From Plotosus lineatus (Eukaryota > Chordata > Actinopteri > Siluriformes > Plotosidae): a stretch of DNA of 64,000 nt. This document shows, piece after piece, positions 42,987 to 54,543 of the stretch; position 1 is the first letter of the stretch, and each line of letters begins with the position of its first letter. The stretch spans positions 9,849,580 through 9,913,579 of the forward strand of contig CM045729.1 of the NCBI GenBank assembly GCA_024760905.1, written 5' to 3'. A model generated the notes under the pieces. That model saw only the letters and a list, made by a program, of their open reading frames with translations, did no database searches and was not told the DNA's origin. Both the position numbers and the translations under genes were made by a program.

Positions 42987-43436
42987 ATGGGAGCGAATGC
43001 TACACCAGTTAACACAGTGTCTGTCAATGCTATGCACACAAAACGTTTTCAGTCTCATTGCCTGAAATGTGGACGTGATCATCCACGTCAACTACCAGAG
43101 ATTTGCCCAGCTCACAATTCCATCTGTGATGCTTGTGGCAAACAAGGACACTGGAAAAAGTTGTACCTGACTACAAAATACTCAAGACGAGGAGGAGATA
43201 GAAGAGGAAATGGCCACAGAAATGACTACTCAAACAGAAGCCCTTCACATAGATGCCAAATCCATTCATCAGGGAGCAGAAAAGGAGAAATCCACAGTAT
43301 GAACGAGTGGTTTGAGACAATTACTTTCGAGTCATTACAAATATCTTCAGTCAGAAAGTGCAGCAACCACGACAAATCACCTGATCAAGCATTTGTTATA
43401 GTCAAAGTAGACATTAAGAAGAATGACAAGAACTAG
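42987..43436 (+). pseudogene. Gypsy gag C-terminus with zinc knuckle
   Basis: The frame contains CLKCGRDHPRQLPEIC and CDACGKQGHWKKLY, a paired knuckle in which the last Cys of the second CCHC is lost. Upstream gag sequence in the same frame (EESLDDFVTRCRTQANKC) is interrupted by two stops. Confidence 0.75.
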
Positions 43437-43970
43437 AATCTGAAACTGAAAGTGGATACAGGAGCACAAGCCCTTCCACTATGAACATTCCGACAAATGT
43501 TTCCACAGAAACTAGATGGGCAGGGGCTACCTACACAGATCGACCAGCCCCAGGGAATAACACTAACAGCATACAATGGAGCCACCATGCCATGCTTTGG
43601 ATCAATAAACATTCCTTGTATCTTCAAAGAGACCCAGCAAAATACCAAATTCTATATTGTTGATGTCGCAGGCCCACCTGTTATGGGACTACCATCATGT
43701 ACAGCCCTTGGAATTGTGACTCTACATTGCGCAATCAACGAGAAAGGAAAAGAAACTGTAGGGAAAATAAATACAAAAGAAGACCTTAAGTGTGCCTACC
43801 CAGAACAGTTTGACAGAATGGGGAAATTCTCAGGCCCAGCAAAACTCCATCTACGGGAGGATGCAGAACCATACACAGATGCACCAAGGAAATGGCCTAT
43901 TCTACTAAAGGAGAAGATAAAAGAAGATACAACAGGACCAGACCAACAACCAGAAGGCAGACAGCGCTAA
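43433..43970 (+). pseudogene. Gypsy protease and start of pol
   Basis: LKVDTGAQ near 43445 is the aspartic protease active-site box (DTGA). It is followed after a frameshift by a frame from 43497 with GITLTAYNGATMPCFG, VMGLPSCTALGIVTL and the linker to RT (FDRMGKFSGPAKLHLREDAE). The frame then ends in Gln-rich sequence at the deletion. Confidence 0.75.
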
Positions 43971-44293
43971 CGGATATTGAACCAGATCAGGCCGGCTGAT
44001 CAAGAATCCATCAAGGTTCAGTGACTAAGAAAAACTTTGACATTTGTAACCATTATCAATCATAGTGCTAAAGTTGAAAGACTTTTAAAGTGCTTGCTTG
44101 TTTCTCCTCTTTTTATATTTACCATTTAAACCTTTTGCAAGTTTTACAGTTGCTGTTGTAGAGCACCAGACCAAAGTTGTGTAGTTACCAGTTTTAACAT
44201 ATGTTGTCATTGAATTCAAACTAGTGATCATTCAAGTTATTGAAATATAAAAATGCATGATACCATTTATGTTCATTTTGAGAAGGGGGGGGG

Positions 44294-44486
44294 TGTAATG
44301 GTTTTTCCCAGTTAACACCCATCGCAAGGACTATATTGTGTCTAGTGTAATTACATCCGGAAAAGCACCGGAAGAAGGAGTTAGTCCCAACATGGCAACC
44401 ACGAGCAGGCACATGAATGTATCACGATAGTTACAAGAGAAATAAATGTTGTTGAACCTGTACGTCTTCGTCATGAACTCATTACA
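44294..44486 (+). repeat. 3' LTR of the Gypsy remnant
   Basis: It starts TGTAATGG right after the polypurine tract AAGGGGGGGG and ends CATTACA, giving a short terminal inverted repeat (TGTAATG/CATTACA). It is 193 bases with an AATAAA at about 44441. Confidence 0.75.
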
Positions 44487-44490
44487 ACAC

Positions 44491-46268
44491 TGACAGCACA
44501 CTTCACCACTGTCTTACATCTCTCATACATGTCCTGTACCACTCTAACATACTTCTCTGCCACTCCAGACTTCCTCATGCAATACCACAGTTCTTCTCTT
44601 GGCACCCTGTCATACGCTTTTTCCCGATCCTCAAAGGCACAATGCAGTTCCCTCTGACCTTCTCTGTACTTCTCTATTAACATCCTCAAAGCAAACATTG
44701 CATCTGTGGTGCTCTTTCTTGGCATGAAACCAAACTGTTGTTCACAATTGCTGACCTCTGCCCTTAGTCTAGCTTCCACTATTCCTTCACATAACTTCAT
44801 CGTATGGCTCATCAACTTTATCCCTCTTTAGTTGCCTCAACTCTGCACATCTCCCTTGTTCTGAAAAATGGGCACCATCACACTTCTCCTCCATTCGTCT
44901 GGCATCTGCTCACTCTCTCAGACCTTGTTGAATGTTCTTGCCAGAAAATCTACTGCTACCTCTCCTAGACACTTCCATACCTCCACAGATATATCATCAG
45001 GACCAACTGCCTTTCCACTCTTCATCCTCTTCAGTGCCCTCCTCACTTCACCCTTACTAATCTTTGCTACTTCCTACTCCACAATGGTCACCTCTTCTCT
45101 TTTTTCTCTCTCATTTTCCTCATTCATCAGCTCTTCAAAGTACTCTTTCCATCTTCCCAGCACACTTCTGTCATCAGGCAATACATTTCCCTCTCTATCC
45201 TTTCTCAATCTAACTTGCTGCACATCCTTTCCATCGCTATCTCTCTGCTGTGCCAACCTGTATAGATCATTTTCTCCCTCCTTACTTTCCAACCTATCAA
45301 AGAAGTCATCATATGCCCTCTGTTTGGCCTTAGTCACTGCTACTTTCGCCTTACGCTGTGTCTCCCTGTACTCTTTTTTATTCTCTTCGGTCCTCTCAAT
45401 GTCTCACTTCTTCTTAGCTAACCTCTTCCTTTGTACACACTCCTGCACTTCCTCATTCAACCACCAAGTCTCCTTATCTACTTTCCTTCCAGAGGACACA
45501 CCAAGTACCCTCCGACCTGTGTCCCTGATCACATTTGTTGTGTTTGTCCAGTCATCTGGAAGCACTTCCTGAACACCCAAAGCCTGTTTCAACTCCACCT
45601 TGAAGACAACACGACACTCTTCCTTTTTCAGCTTCCACCACTTTGTCTTCTGTTCTGCCTTTGCCTTCTTCACCTTCCTCACCATCAGCGTCATCCTGCA
45701 TACCACCATCCTATGCTGTCTGGCAACACTCTCACCCACTACTACTTTGCAGTCACTGACTTCCTTCAAATTACATCACCTGCACAAGATGTAATCTCCC
45801 TGTGTGCTCCTACCTCCGCTTTCATAAGTCACCCTATGCTCCTGTTAAAGTATTCACCACAGCCATTTCCATCCTTTTTGCAAAATCTACCAACATCTGT
45901 CCTTCTGTGTTCCTGTCCTGGATTCCCAACCTGCCCATCACTTCCTCGTCCCCTCTGTTTCCTGCACCAACATGCCCATTGAAGTCTGCACCAATGACCA
46001 CTCTTTCATCTCTGGGGGTACTCTGCATCACTTCATCTAAGTCAGTCCAGAATCTCTCCTTCTCTTTTAGCTCACATCCTGCCTGTGGGGCATAAGCACT
46101 AACAACATTAAACATCACACATTCAATTTCAAACTTGAGACTCATCACTCTGTCTGACACTCTTTTCATGTCTAGAACATTCCTGACAAACCCCTCCTTT
46201 AAGATGACGCCTACTCCATTTCTCTTCCCATCCACACCATGATAAAACAGCTTAAACCCTGCTCCTTA
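44491..46268 (-). mobile_element. RTE LINE, internal part
   Basis: Minus-strand copy from the endonuclease (GAGFKLFYHGVDGKRNGVGV at 46268) through the linker to the RT palm (MYERCKTVVKCAVS at 44491), truncated at both ends. Frames 45834-46235, 45404-45769, 45074-45337 and 44471-44815 are separated by frameshifts, including a loss of part of the FFQKRQEHR block at about 45845. It separates the Gypsy remnant from the retroviral remnant. Confidence 0.88.
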
Positions 46269-46275
46269 CCAATAG

Positions 46276-47530
46276 CCTGAGGTATTCCATATCTAGGTAT
46301 GATTTCTTTAGCTAAGATACAAGTCACCACCTTCCATTTTCTTGGGCACATGGAAAGGCTTCAACCAATCGAGAAACTTTATCAATGGACACCAAAAGAT
46401 ATTGAAATGGTCCACATATAGGCATGTGTGTGAAATCAACCTGCCATTCCAGGAATGGTGAGGTGGGTATTGGAAGCGTTTCCTGTTTAGTAGTGGTGCC
46501 AGTAGGATTGTTTTATGCACACGTGAGACATCTTGAAAGGATTGATTCAATTGTGGCATTCAAATTTGTGATAGAAAAAAGTTTGTTCATGTCCTCTTTT
46601 ACCCCTGTAACACTGTGAAGGTCTGAAAGGTATGCTTTTATAATTTTTAAAGGGTTTAAAGAGTAGTATTCAGAGCCTTGGAACGAATCATACATTTTAC
46701 ATGTAAAATGCGGTTCAACTTACGAAAAATACAGGCTACGAAAAAAGCTCTGGAACGGATTAATTTCATAAGGTGAGGTAACACTGTATTCATGGGTTCA
46801 GGCGCAGATGTGGTATTTGATGGCAATGCGACAGTACACGGTGGTGATACAGCAGCAATTTTAGGTGGTTTAGGTTTCGTATTAGGTTTTGGTTTGCGGA
46901 CTATCCTCCGCATAGATCGAGTTTCTTTCACATTTTGGTATTCATCCCAAATGGGTTTCATTTCAATCCACTTCGAATAGGATTCAGAAATATAATCAAA
47001 ATTCCAATTTGGGTCTCCATTACCTTCATAAATTTGTTTATATGCAGATGTGAGGTATTCGGGTTTAAAAGTTCCTCTGCGTGGGTATGACAGAAATTGT
47101 GGTTTGAATTCAGTCCAACCTGCCAAATTATCTAACCAAGGTGTGGAAAAACATCAGATTACAGCGAGTCATCCAATCCTTTGGGGTTTCCTCTGGATCA
47201 GGTTGGGTAGTTTTGGTGACCCACAAATATTTCCCATGGTGACACAGATTAACTATTCCGAGGAATACACACATTATTCATAAAGCGCGCGCTCTTCCCG
47301 AGGAAACACAAACGAGAATAACAACTTAATTTCTTCCCGTGGATACACACACAAGGATAACAAGTTAATTTCTTCCCATGGATACACACACGGGGATAAA
47401 ACTAGACTTCTTCTCGTGATAATTTTCACGAGGATAATAATACATTTAACGGGTTTGTTGATAGTGCCACCCGGGAAGGAAAGAATAAATAATTCCTTAC
47501 CTGATCAGGAGTATCCCAGACGAGCCCCCA
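46276..47530 (-). mobile_element. Endogenous retrovirus remnant (gag-like and integrase pieces)
   Basis: On minus, directly after an LTR, come a tRNA-Pro-type primer binding site (47513-47530) and a leader. A gag N-terminal-like frame follows (46656-47126: AGWTEFKPQF, Pro/Lys-rich KPKPNTKPKPPK). Last comes a piece of the integrase catalytic core (about 46290-46450) with its Asp in WQVDF and SIDK context. Protease, RT, RNase H and env are absent. Stops and frameshifts run through both pieces, so it is a dead fossil. The primer site and motif order suggest a gamma/epsilon-like group, which is an inference. Confidence 0.65.
46690..46795. mobile_element. Short DNA-element insertion inside the retroviral remnant
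   Basis: 'gtgttacctcaccttatg...ctggaacggattaatttc' read on minus resembles non-autonomous DNA element ends and matches the piece at 38510-38570. It interrupts the gag-like frame. Confidence 0.5.
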
Positions 47531-47534
47531 AAAC

Positions 47535-47936
47535 TGTTGGGATTTCTTTTCGTTGTCTAGTTCTTTTCTCTCGCTGGTTCTGAGAGAGATCAAGTCGTCT
47601 CATGGATCAGTTGGTCTGTGTCACCCAGAGCACTCTGGGGTGGCTTGCAATAAAGAGTGAAGACCATATTAAAATCAGGGTCTTTATTCACAAGCTCAGC
47701 GAAGCTTTCAGAGGTGAACAGAGTATTTATACCTTTTACAGTATTTATGGGTGGGGGTCATAAAACTATAGAACCCTTGTATGACCCAAGGTATGAGACC
47801 ATTCCTGCCCAAATTATGACCCCTGAGCTCTAAAGTTAAAAGAACAGCTGGATAAACAGGACACAAAGTAGATGCAAGGAGCTGATTACAAAAACAAATG
47901 GTTCTTGACCATTTGGTAACAGTTTCCCACAGAAGG
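47535..47936 (-). repeat. Retroviral LTR
   Basis: The right boundary (CCAACA on minus) lies five bases from the primer binding site. The left boundary is placed at TGTGGGAA on minus by weak inverted similarity and is uncertain. Minus-sense TATAAATA (about 47725) is followed by AATAAAG (about 47685), as in U3-R of an LTR. Confidence 0.6.
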
Positions 47937-48063
47937 GGAACAATATCTTGGATACAATACCTGTGAGAACACTTTGTGTTTTTCCATAGGAAGATAGATG
48001 TGAATATATAGTTAAAAAGATCAAACACAAAAATAAAAGTTACTGCAACTCTGAAAACCCCTT

Positions 48064-48065
<2 letters not shown>

Positions 48066-48123
<58 letters not shown>
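48066..48123. repeat. (ATT)n microsatellite
   Basis: About 19 ATT units. Confidence 0.95.
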
Positions 48124-48129
<6 letters not shown>

Positions 48130-48401
48130 CTTTTTTATTTTCTTTTGTTTGCTTTAAACAGTGTCTAAAATCAATAAGTTTAAAACACTGACTCATTCGC
48201 CAAGCCACTTAATAATGCAGGGAGGTAATGTTCGCGGGGACGCTGGAGCCTATATCAGCCGACACTAAGCGGGGTACACAGGTCCATCACAGGGAGAAGC
48301 TGAAACTTCAAAGTCAGAAATGTAAACTTGGCTCCATCTGCTGTATGATTTGAAACACTGCAAGTATTTTGACATTTTCATCGTTTCATATTTTGGAGGA
48401 G
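48124..48401. other. Duplicated 3' flank of copy 3
   Basis: Matches 52905-53160 downstream of copy 4 ('gtttgctttaaacagtgtctaa', 'gccaagccacttaataatgcag'). No gene. Confidence 0.6.
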
Positions 48402-48676
48402 ATTTTGGAGACAAAGTCAGAGCGGCTAGATTGAGATGGTTTGCACATGTACAGAGGAGGTATAGTGAGTATATTGGTAGGAGGATGCTGAGGTTGGAAC
48501 GACGAGGCAGAAGGCCTAAAGAAAGACCAAAGAGAAGATTTATGGATGTGGTGAAGGAGGACATGAAGGTAGTTGGAGTAAGAGTAGAAGATGCAGAGAA
48601 TAGGGTGAGATAGAAGCGGATTGTTTGCTGTGGCAACCCCTGAAGGGAACAGCCAAAAGGAAAAGAAGAAGAAGAC
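48402..48676 (+). mobile_element. RTE LINE 3' end
   Basis: The last ~275 bases of the LINE (RLRWFAHVQRRYSEYIGRRM, then RRFMDVVKEDMKVVGVRVED) with a 'gaagaagaag' tail. The equivalent place near copy 4 (53160-53575) carries a (GT)n and flank sequence instead. Confidence 0.88.
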
Positions 48677-48838
48677 GAAGTGAATCAGAATGACGTCATA
48701 ACGCTTCAAAAACGTTTCACAATAAGCTGTTCAGTGCTTCTGTAAAAACAAACTTTCACAAAGAATAAACTTTTAATCTTAAATATTTAATTATTTAACT
48801 GAAATAAAACAAAACCAGCTCCGACTGATCTGATTCGT

Positions 48839-49365
48839 TTACAGAGACTGAAGTGGGCGGAGCTTTAGAGGAGATTCTTCACCATAAACCCGGAGGATTG
48901 GCAGTAATGTATCAGTGAATGTGCGTGTGAAAGTGTGGAGGTGTTTGTTAGTGAACGAGTCGGAGAAGGACAGATTTCCTCTGTCCCAGTCCAGCTGGAC
49001 TCTGATCCTCTGGAGTTTCTGTGATACTGAGAGGAGAGTCGCTGTCTGTGGTGTAGAAACTGCTCCATATTCACCAACAAAGTTCCCCACACACCAGATT
49101 CCACTCCTGGAGAATATCCTCCCCTTCCTCTGAGCAGATTCTCTCATCACACCCACAACCCACCATGTACAGTCTCCAACATCAACATCCCAGCAGTGAG
49201 TCCCTGAGTTAAAACCCTCAGAGCCCAGAATACAGGAATAACAATGATTAAATCTCTCTGGATTATCAAGAAGTTTCTGTTTCTCTTTCCTGGATCTCAC
49301 ACTGGTCAGATCATCAGATACAATGAGGTTAGGATGAGCAGTGTTGGGGTCCAGAGTTACAGGTA
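48839..49365 (-). CDS. finTRIM copy 3: lone PRY/SPRY (B30.2) exon
   Basis: An intact terminal exon of 527 bases encodes about 174 residues, with PRY (LDPNTAHPNLIVSDDLTSVR) and SPRY (THCWDVDVGDCTWWVVGVMR, LDWDRGNLSFSD) and a normal end (LKLRPLQSL). The acceptor 'tttcag|TACC' is intact and preceded by a long (TG)n tract. No RING, B-box or coiled-coil exon lies between it and the B30.2 exon of copy 4. It is either an orphan left by unequal exchange or a second, alternative last exon for copy 4, about 4.9 kb downstream of copy 4's own. Variable-loop residues differ from both other copies. The reading frame has no lesions. Confidence 0.85.

Positions 49366-49370
<5 letters not shown>

Positions 49371-49435
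<65 letters not shown>
49371..49435. repeat. (CA)n abutting the B30.2 splice acceptor, copy 3
   Basis: About 31 CA units with one TA interruption, (TG)n in the transcript, end right at the acceptor. Confidence 0.95.
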
Positions 49436-49436
<1 letters not shown>

Positions 49437-49642
49437 TGAGAGAAAATAGAAACTCTGTAAGAAACTCTGAAGCTTGAAGTCTCTGCTGCGCTCCGTTGGT
49501 TCCTCGGTGTCTCTGCTCAATACAAACACTGAACAGAGAAAGTTTTTCTTTCATGAATGAGCCACAGTCTGATCTTCAACTTTCAAAATAAACTGTTGAC
49601 TGCATCGCGAGGAACGAATTAAACATGAACACTTTTATAATA

Positions 49643-49676
<34 letters not shown>

Positions 49677-50154
49677 TCACAGAAATCCCATGGTGTCCCC
49701 TGCCCTCGCCCGTAGTTGGCTAGAATGGGTGCCAGCCTCCCCGTGACCCTAATTAGGCTTAAGCGGTTCAGAAAATCATTACAAATGAGTGAATATACAT
49801 GGCATGAACATATATATATATATATATATATGCAGACACACCTTTCTGTCTGTGTCTCTTATTCACTCTGTCTGGACAGATTTATTTAATACCATTCATA
49901 ATTTCAATGCTTGATTGACCAATAAAAATTTGTGAAAATAGACAAGATTAACTTGTAATTTCATAAATAGGCCCCTATCAATATATTCTATGTGGAATAA
50001 TGTGTTGTGAATGATCCGCCACATTTGACGGACAAGTGGTGTAATTTTTTTGTGAGTTTTTATACTCGAGGAAATCTGTGCTCTCTGATCCCTCTGTTCA
50101 TACTGTATGGTTCAACATGGTTCAGTGTTGTTTCCGAGACATTCATTCATCATT
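49436..50154. other. Intron 5-like sequence upstream of copy 3 B30.2, then unassigned
   Basis: Up to about 49690 it matches the intron 5 end of copies 2 and 4, including (AAT)n. After that come a type B repeat tail (49690-49790), a (TA)n run (49808-49832) and sequence with no recognised content. Confidence 0.5.
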
Positions 50155-50340
50155 CATTTCCTGAAGCACTTTATCAGGGTCAAGGGGAGGATGGTGCCCA
50201 TCTCAGCTGTCTCTGGTCGAGGGCAGAGTACACCCTGCACGGTTCGTCAGGCCATCACAGGGTAGAAAGACACTGACGGCTATGCAGCTACTCTGGATGA
50301 AAGTCAGAAATGGTTCTTTTATATTGCGCTCACCATAGAC
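50155..50340 (-). repeat. Type B repeat fragment and SINE fragment
   Basis: 'cagagtacaccctgcacggt' belongs to the type B repeat. From about 50275 'gcagctactctggatgaaagtcagaaatggttc' is SINE on minus. Confidence 0.5.
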
Positions 50341-50539
50341 AAACTAAATCGGGTGTTTGTATCTGGTTTCATGAAACTGAGCCTGCCTTCTAAGAATTAA
50401 AGAGGATGTTTACCCAAACTCCTATCCTTACCTTGTCTGATTCTTCTCTTCCTTTACTCGTTGAGATGCGTCTGATGTGACAGTCGGTGTAGTTCTCTCC
50501 CAGTGTCCGTCAGACGGCCAGCTTCACCTGTGTTCATTC

Positions 50540-51545
50540 TTCTCACTTCTCTGTAGCTAGAATAAATTATGATGAGGGATATCTGGATATAAGATGGCCC
50601 GGAGGAGTGGTTTCATTAGATCGAGGGTATTCAACATTATTTTGTGGTGTGGAGGAACCACAAAAACCTGGAGTATGTACAGAAGGCCAAGTATCTGAAT
50701 CTCAGACAGCAAGGCATTCTCTGTTTTTCCGTTGTTTTGACTTTGTACTATGAACCAGAAGCCAGACGCTTTGTCTAGACTGTTTCAGAAGGAGGAAAGT
50801 GGAAGTGCTCCAGAATCCATCCTACCAGCCCCTAGGATTGTGGCTCCTGGATGCTGGGGAATTGAGATGGTGCTGCAGCAAGCCCAGCAGAGGAAGTTGG
50901 ATCCTGGTAATGGGCCTCCACATAAACTCTTTGTTCCCACTTCTGCGCACTCCAAACTTCTGGAATGGGGACGTTCTTTATGTCTGATGAACCGTCCAGG
51001 TACAGGCAGATCATTGAAATTTATTAAAAGATTCTAGTGGATAGAAATGAGTGCTGACGTGAAGTCTTTTGTCACTACTTGTGCCTCCTCATTATGGAGC
51101 AGGTATGTGGTCTGGGCAGAGTACGTGCATAAAACCACGTGTTGCTCTTCTCCGGGCGACTCCGCTTTCAAGTGTCAGTTCGGGTTTCAACACCCGTTTA
51201 TCATGGAGCATGGAATGGATGTTGGAGTCCGTGGGGCTCATGACTGTCTGATGGTGCAGGCATGTCTGGCGCCCTTCAGAGAGCTTTGCGTATATGCTAA
51301 CGCCAGGCCAATCATCGACACAGAGCTGCACCATTACTCTGTAAATTGACTCTGCAGTTTGTAGGGCCTTTCAAGGTCCTGAGAAGAGTTAATCTCATCT
51401 CTTACTGCCTTCGACCTCCAACTATGTGCATTAATCCCACTTTTTTCTTGTTTCCCATCTGCACCCAGTTACTACGAGCCCACTGGCATCAGCAACTATG
51501 CCCTGTCTCTGGTAGATCTTTGGTTACATCTTTCTCTATGTTACC
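50540..51545 (+). pseudogene. Ty3/Gypsy pol remnant (RNase H end, integrase pieces)
   Basis: The RNase H end (HKNLEYVQKAKYLN, about 50670) and KPDALSRLFQKEE (50760) come first. The integrase zinc-binding region follows (HKLFVPTSAHSKLLEWG to about 51035, then SFVTTCASS). The catalytic core is deleted: the next recognisable block is WAEYVHKTTCCSSPGDSAFK (51110) and then the chromodomain-proximal LQFVGPFKVLRRVN (51350). The stops between the blocks show it is inactive. Confidence 0.78.
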
Positions 51546-52029
51546 ATCAGAAATTGTTTTATATTAAACACGATAAGCCCGGCAGAGATAGAATTTGTAA
51601 TAAATTGGATCGGTAAAAATGCCTCTGTCGGGGATTGAAAGCCCAGCAAAGTAAGAAAGTTTATCCGCCTTCTAAAAGTAGATATTAAGACTTGATAGCT
51701 TTCTGAGACACTTGCTAAAGCAGAAAGAGCTTCACTGAGTTCTTCTGCACCGTCCACCTGACTCTGGGGAGGAGCTGAACACAGAAGTGATGTCATTAGT
51801 CGAGTCCTGTCTTGATGAAGAGACTGACAGGCTGCATTCTCATTTTAATTTCAGTGTAAAAAGAGTGTGGTGACATGCAATGCAATCACTGGGGGTGCGA
51901 CTTTACTTTAATTCAATGGGGGTGCACAATTTAAATAAAGAGAAGGGAAAAAACAGAGCAAAATGACATGCAATTTAATAACATCCTGTTCTATTTTTAT
52001 ATTAAAACTAATTAAAACACATTACTGAT
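51546..52029. other. No recognised gene
   Basis: AT-rich sequence; an 86-codon minus frame has no recognised motif. Confidence 0.4.
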
Positions 52030-52205
52030 CACAGGGCAGTGGTAGCTGGTGGTAATTTGCTGGATCCCAAGGTTGGGGCTTCAAGCCCCACTCGCCACGG
52101 GTTGTCACTGTCCCCCCAGTGCAGCTCACTCGGTTATCAAAAGCCGGCCATGTCTCTCACCGTCTATGGTGAGAGGTTCATGTAAAAGAACCATTGCTGA
52201 CTTTA
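52030..52205 (+). mobile_element. tRNA-derived SINE, 5' half
   Basis: Head 'gggcagtggtagctggtggt', box B-like GGCTTCAAGCCCC and core to 'aaagaaccattgctgacttt'. The LINE-derived half is missing. Confidence 0.8.
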
Positions 52206-52514
52206 ATTATTTTAATCCACATATTACACATATTATACACGCATCATCTATTGGTTTTTTTTCTTCCGTCAATGCCCAGCGTGTCCTCAGATTCCTGTTT
52301 TTGGCGAATAGCACTACAGTAAGAGTACCTGATGTGAAATTAGTACAACCTCTTGAGATACTTTTCTGCTCATCATGCTGGGAAACGGTGATTATTGGAA
52401 AACTTTCAGTCTGCAGATTTTCTGAGTCACTTGATTGAAACATATTTTATTCATTGAAGAAATGGATTGGGCACAAGTCATCCAATTTAGTGAAGCCCTC
52501 TCCACAGATTATTT

Positions 52515-52890
52515 TAGCCAGTTAACCTACTGTGCATGTTTTTGGACTGTGGTAGGAAACCGGGGTTCCCGCAGGAAACCCACGCAAGCACGTCACTTTA
52601 ACCTAATTAGGGTTGCGGGGAGGCTGACGCCAGTCTCAGCAAACTCTGGGGGCAAACCATTCGTCAGAACATTACAGAACATTTGGAATCACGAATCAGC
52701 CAACTGTGCATGTTTTTGTACTGTGTGAGGAAACTGGAGTACGCGGAGGAAACCCATGCAAGCACTGGAACAACATGTAAACTCCACATAGAAAAAAAAA
52801 CGATGTTGTTCCCGGGAATCAAACTCAGGGCCTTATTGCTGTGAGGTGGATATATTAATCACTGCACCATCATGCTGCCCTCCCAAATTA
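52515..52890 (-). repeat. Teleost dispersed repeat (type B), two overlapping copies
   Basis: 'tgtgcatgttttt[gt]gactgtg...aggaaac' occurs twice (about 52532 and 52707). The second copy runs on to 'gggaatcaaactcagggccttattgctgtgagg...caccatcatgctgccc', the tRNA-like end. Confidence 0.65.
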
Positions 52891-52904
52891 TTATTATTAT
52901 CATT

Positions 52905-53170
52905 ATTTATTCTTTTTTATTTTGTTTTTGTTTGCTTTAAACAGTGTCTAAGATCAATAAGTTTAAAATACTGACTCATTTGCCAAGCCACTTAATAATG
53001 CAGAGAAGGAATGTCCGCTGGGAGGCTGGAGCCTATCTCAGCCGTCACTAAGCGAGGGATACAGGTCCATCACAGTGAAAAGCTGAAACTTCAAAATCAG
53101 AAATGTAAACTTGGCTCCATCTGCTGAATGGTTTGAAACACTGCAATACACTTCATATTTTGGAGGAGAT

Positions 53171-53211
<41 letters not shown>

Positions 53212-53693
53212 ATACATGTTTACAGACTGAATTTCTAAGTAATACACTTATTTAATTTCTGAACCACTCACTCCTACACTTGGTGAAGGTGGAGCGCATC
53301 ATGAACATGCAATGTAATATCCAATATCGATGTCAGTGTCTTTTTTTTTTCATTTTAATCATTTTAATTCCATCTTGTGGTTTATTTGTTTGTGGAAGTC
53401 CTGAAAACCAAGCTTGTGGAAAAAGTCTGCTGGAGTCATTTTACTTTAATATCACATTATTTTAATTTCATAAATCTTTATTTCAACAGAACATTTCATT
53501 GTTTTATATTATTTTGAGAACTCTGAATAAAATTCTGTCAATATTTCCAGTTTTTATTTTATTTTGATTTCAGAGACAAAGTAAGTCGGAATGACGTCAT
53601 ACTTCAAAAAACATTTCACAATGAACTGTGCAGTGCTTCTGCAAAAACAAACTTTCCCAAAGAATAAACTTTTAATCTTCAATATTTCATTAA
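52905..53693. other. Duplicated 3' flank of copy 4
   Basis: Matches the 3' flanks of copies 2 and 3 and includes a (GT)n run (53170-53211). Minus-sense AATAAA-like polyadenylation signals occur near 53545-53560. No further gene. Confidence 0.6.
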
Positions 53694-54232
53694 TTAACTA
53701 AAATAAAACGAAACTAGCTCCGATTTATCTGATTCTCTTACAGAGACTTCACCACAAACCCAGAGGATTGGCAGTAATGTATCAGTGAATGTGTGTCTGA
53801 CAGTGTGGATGTGTTCGTTAGTGAGCGGGTCGGAGAAAGACAGTTTTCCTCTGTCCCAGTCCAGCTGGACTCTGATCCTCTGGAGTTTCTGTGATACTGA
53901 GAGGGAAGTCTCTCGCTGTGGTGTAGAACCTGCTTGATATTTCCCATCATAATACACCACATACCAGATTCCGCTCCTGGATAATATCCTCCCCTTCCTC
54001 TGAGCAGATTCTCTCATCACACCCACAAACCACCGAGGACAGTCTCCAACATCAACATCCCAGCAGTGAGTTCCTGAGTTAAAACCCTCAGAGCCCAGAA
54101 TACAGTAAATATCATTAAATCTCTCTGTATTATCAGGATGTTTCTGTTTCTCTTTCCTGAGTCTCACACTGGTCAGATCATCAGATACAATGAGGTTAGG
54201 ATGAGCAGTGTTGGGGTCCAGAGTTACAGGTA
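53694..54232 (-). CDS. finTRIM copy 4, exon 6: PRY/SPRY with altered C-terminus
   Basis: A 539-base terminal exon with PRY (LDPNTAHPNLIVSDDLTSVR) and SPRY (THCWDVDVGDCPRWFVGVMR, LDWDRGKLSFSDP) ends in GEVSVRESDKSELVSFYFS instead of the usual ESPLKLRPLQSL. Compared with copy 3, 29 bases are deleted right after the codon for Glu, shifting the frame into former 3' UTR. The last SPRY strand is thereby replaced by 15-odd unrelated residues. The acceptor is intact and sits behind a (TG)n tract. The full copy predicts 468 aa. Confidence 0.9.
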
Positions 54233-54239
54233 CTGAAAA

Positions 54240-54241
54240 CA

Positions 54242-54285
<44 letters not shown>
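54240..54285. repeat. (CA)n abutting the B30.2 splice acceptor, copy 4
   Basis: About 22 CA units, (TG)n in the transcript, lie next to the acceptor. Confidence 0.95.
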
Positions 54286-54287
<2 letters not shown>

Positions 54288-54491
54288 TAAGAGAAAATAG
54301 AAACTCTGTAAGAAACTCTGAAGATTGAAGTCTCTGCTGCGCTCCGTTGGTTCCTCGGTGTCTCTGCTCAATACAAATACTGAACGGAGAAAGTTTTTCT
54401 TGAATGAATGAACCACAGTCTGATCTTCAACTTTCAAAATAAACTGTCAACTTCATCCCAGAGGAATCAAATTAAACACGAACACTTTTAA

Positions 54492-54493
<2 letters not shown>

Positions 54494-54543
<50 letters not shown>

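Larger units (their letters stand above)
42620..44293 (+). mobile_element. Ty3/Gypsy-type LTR retrotransposon remnant (gag-protease)
   Basis: Gag (with stops, about 42620-42986), a zinc-knuckle region and protease follow in order. Then a jump to a polypurine tract (44283-44293) and a 3' LTR. RT, RNase H and integrase are deleted, and no 5' LTR is seen. Confidence 0.8.
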
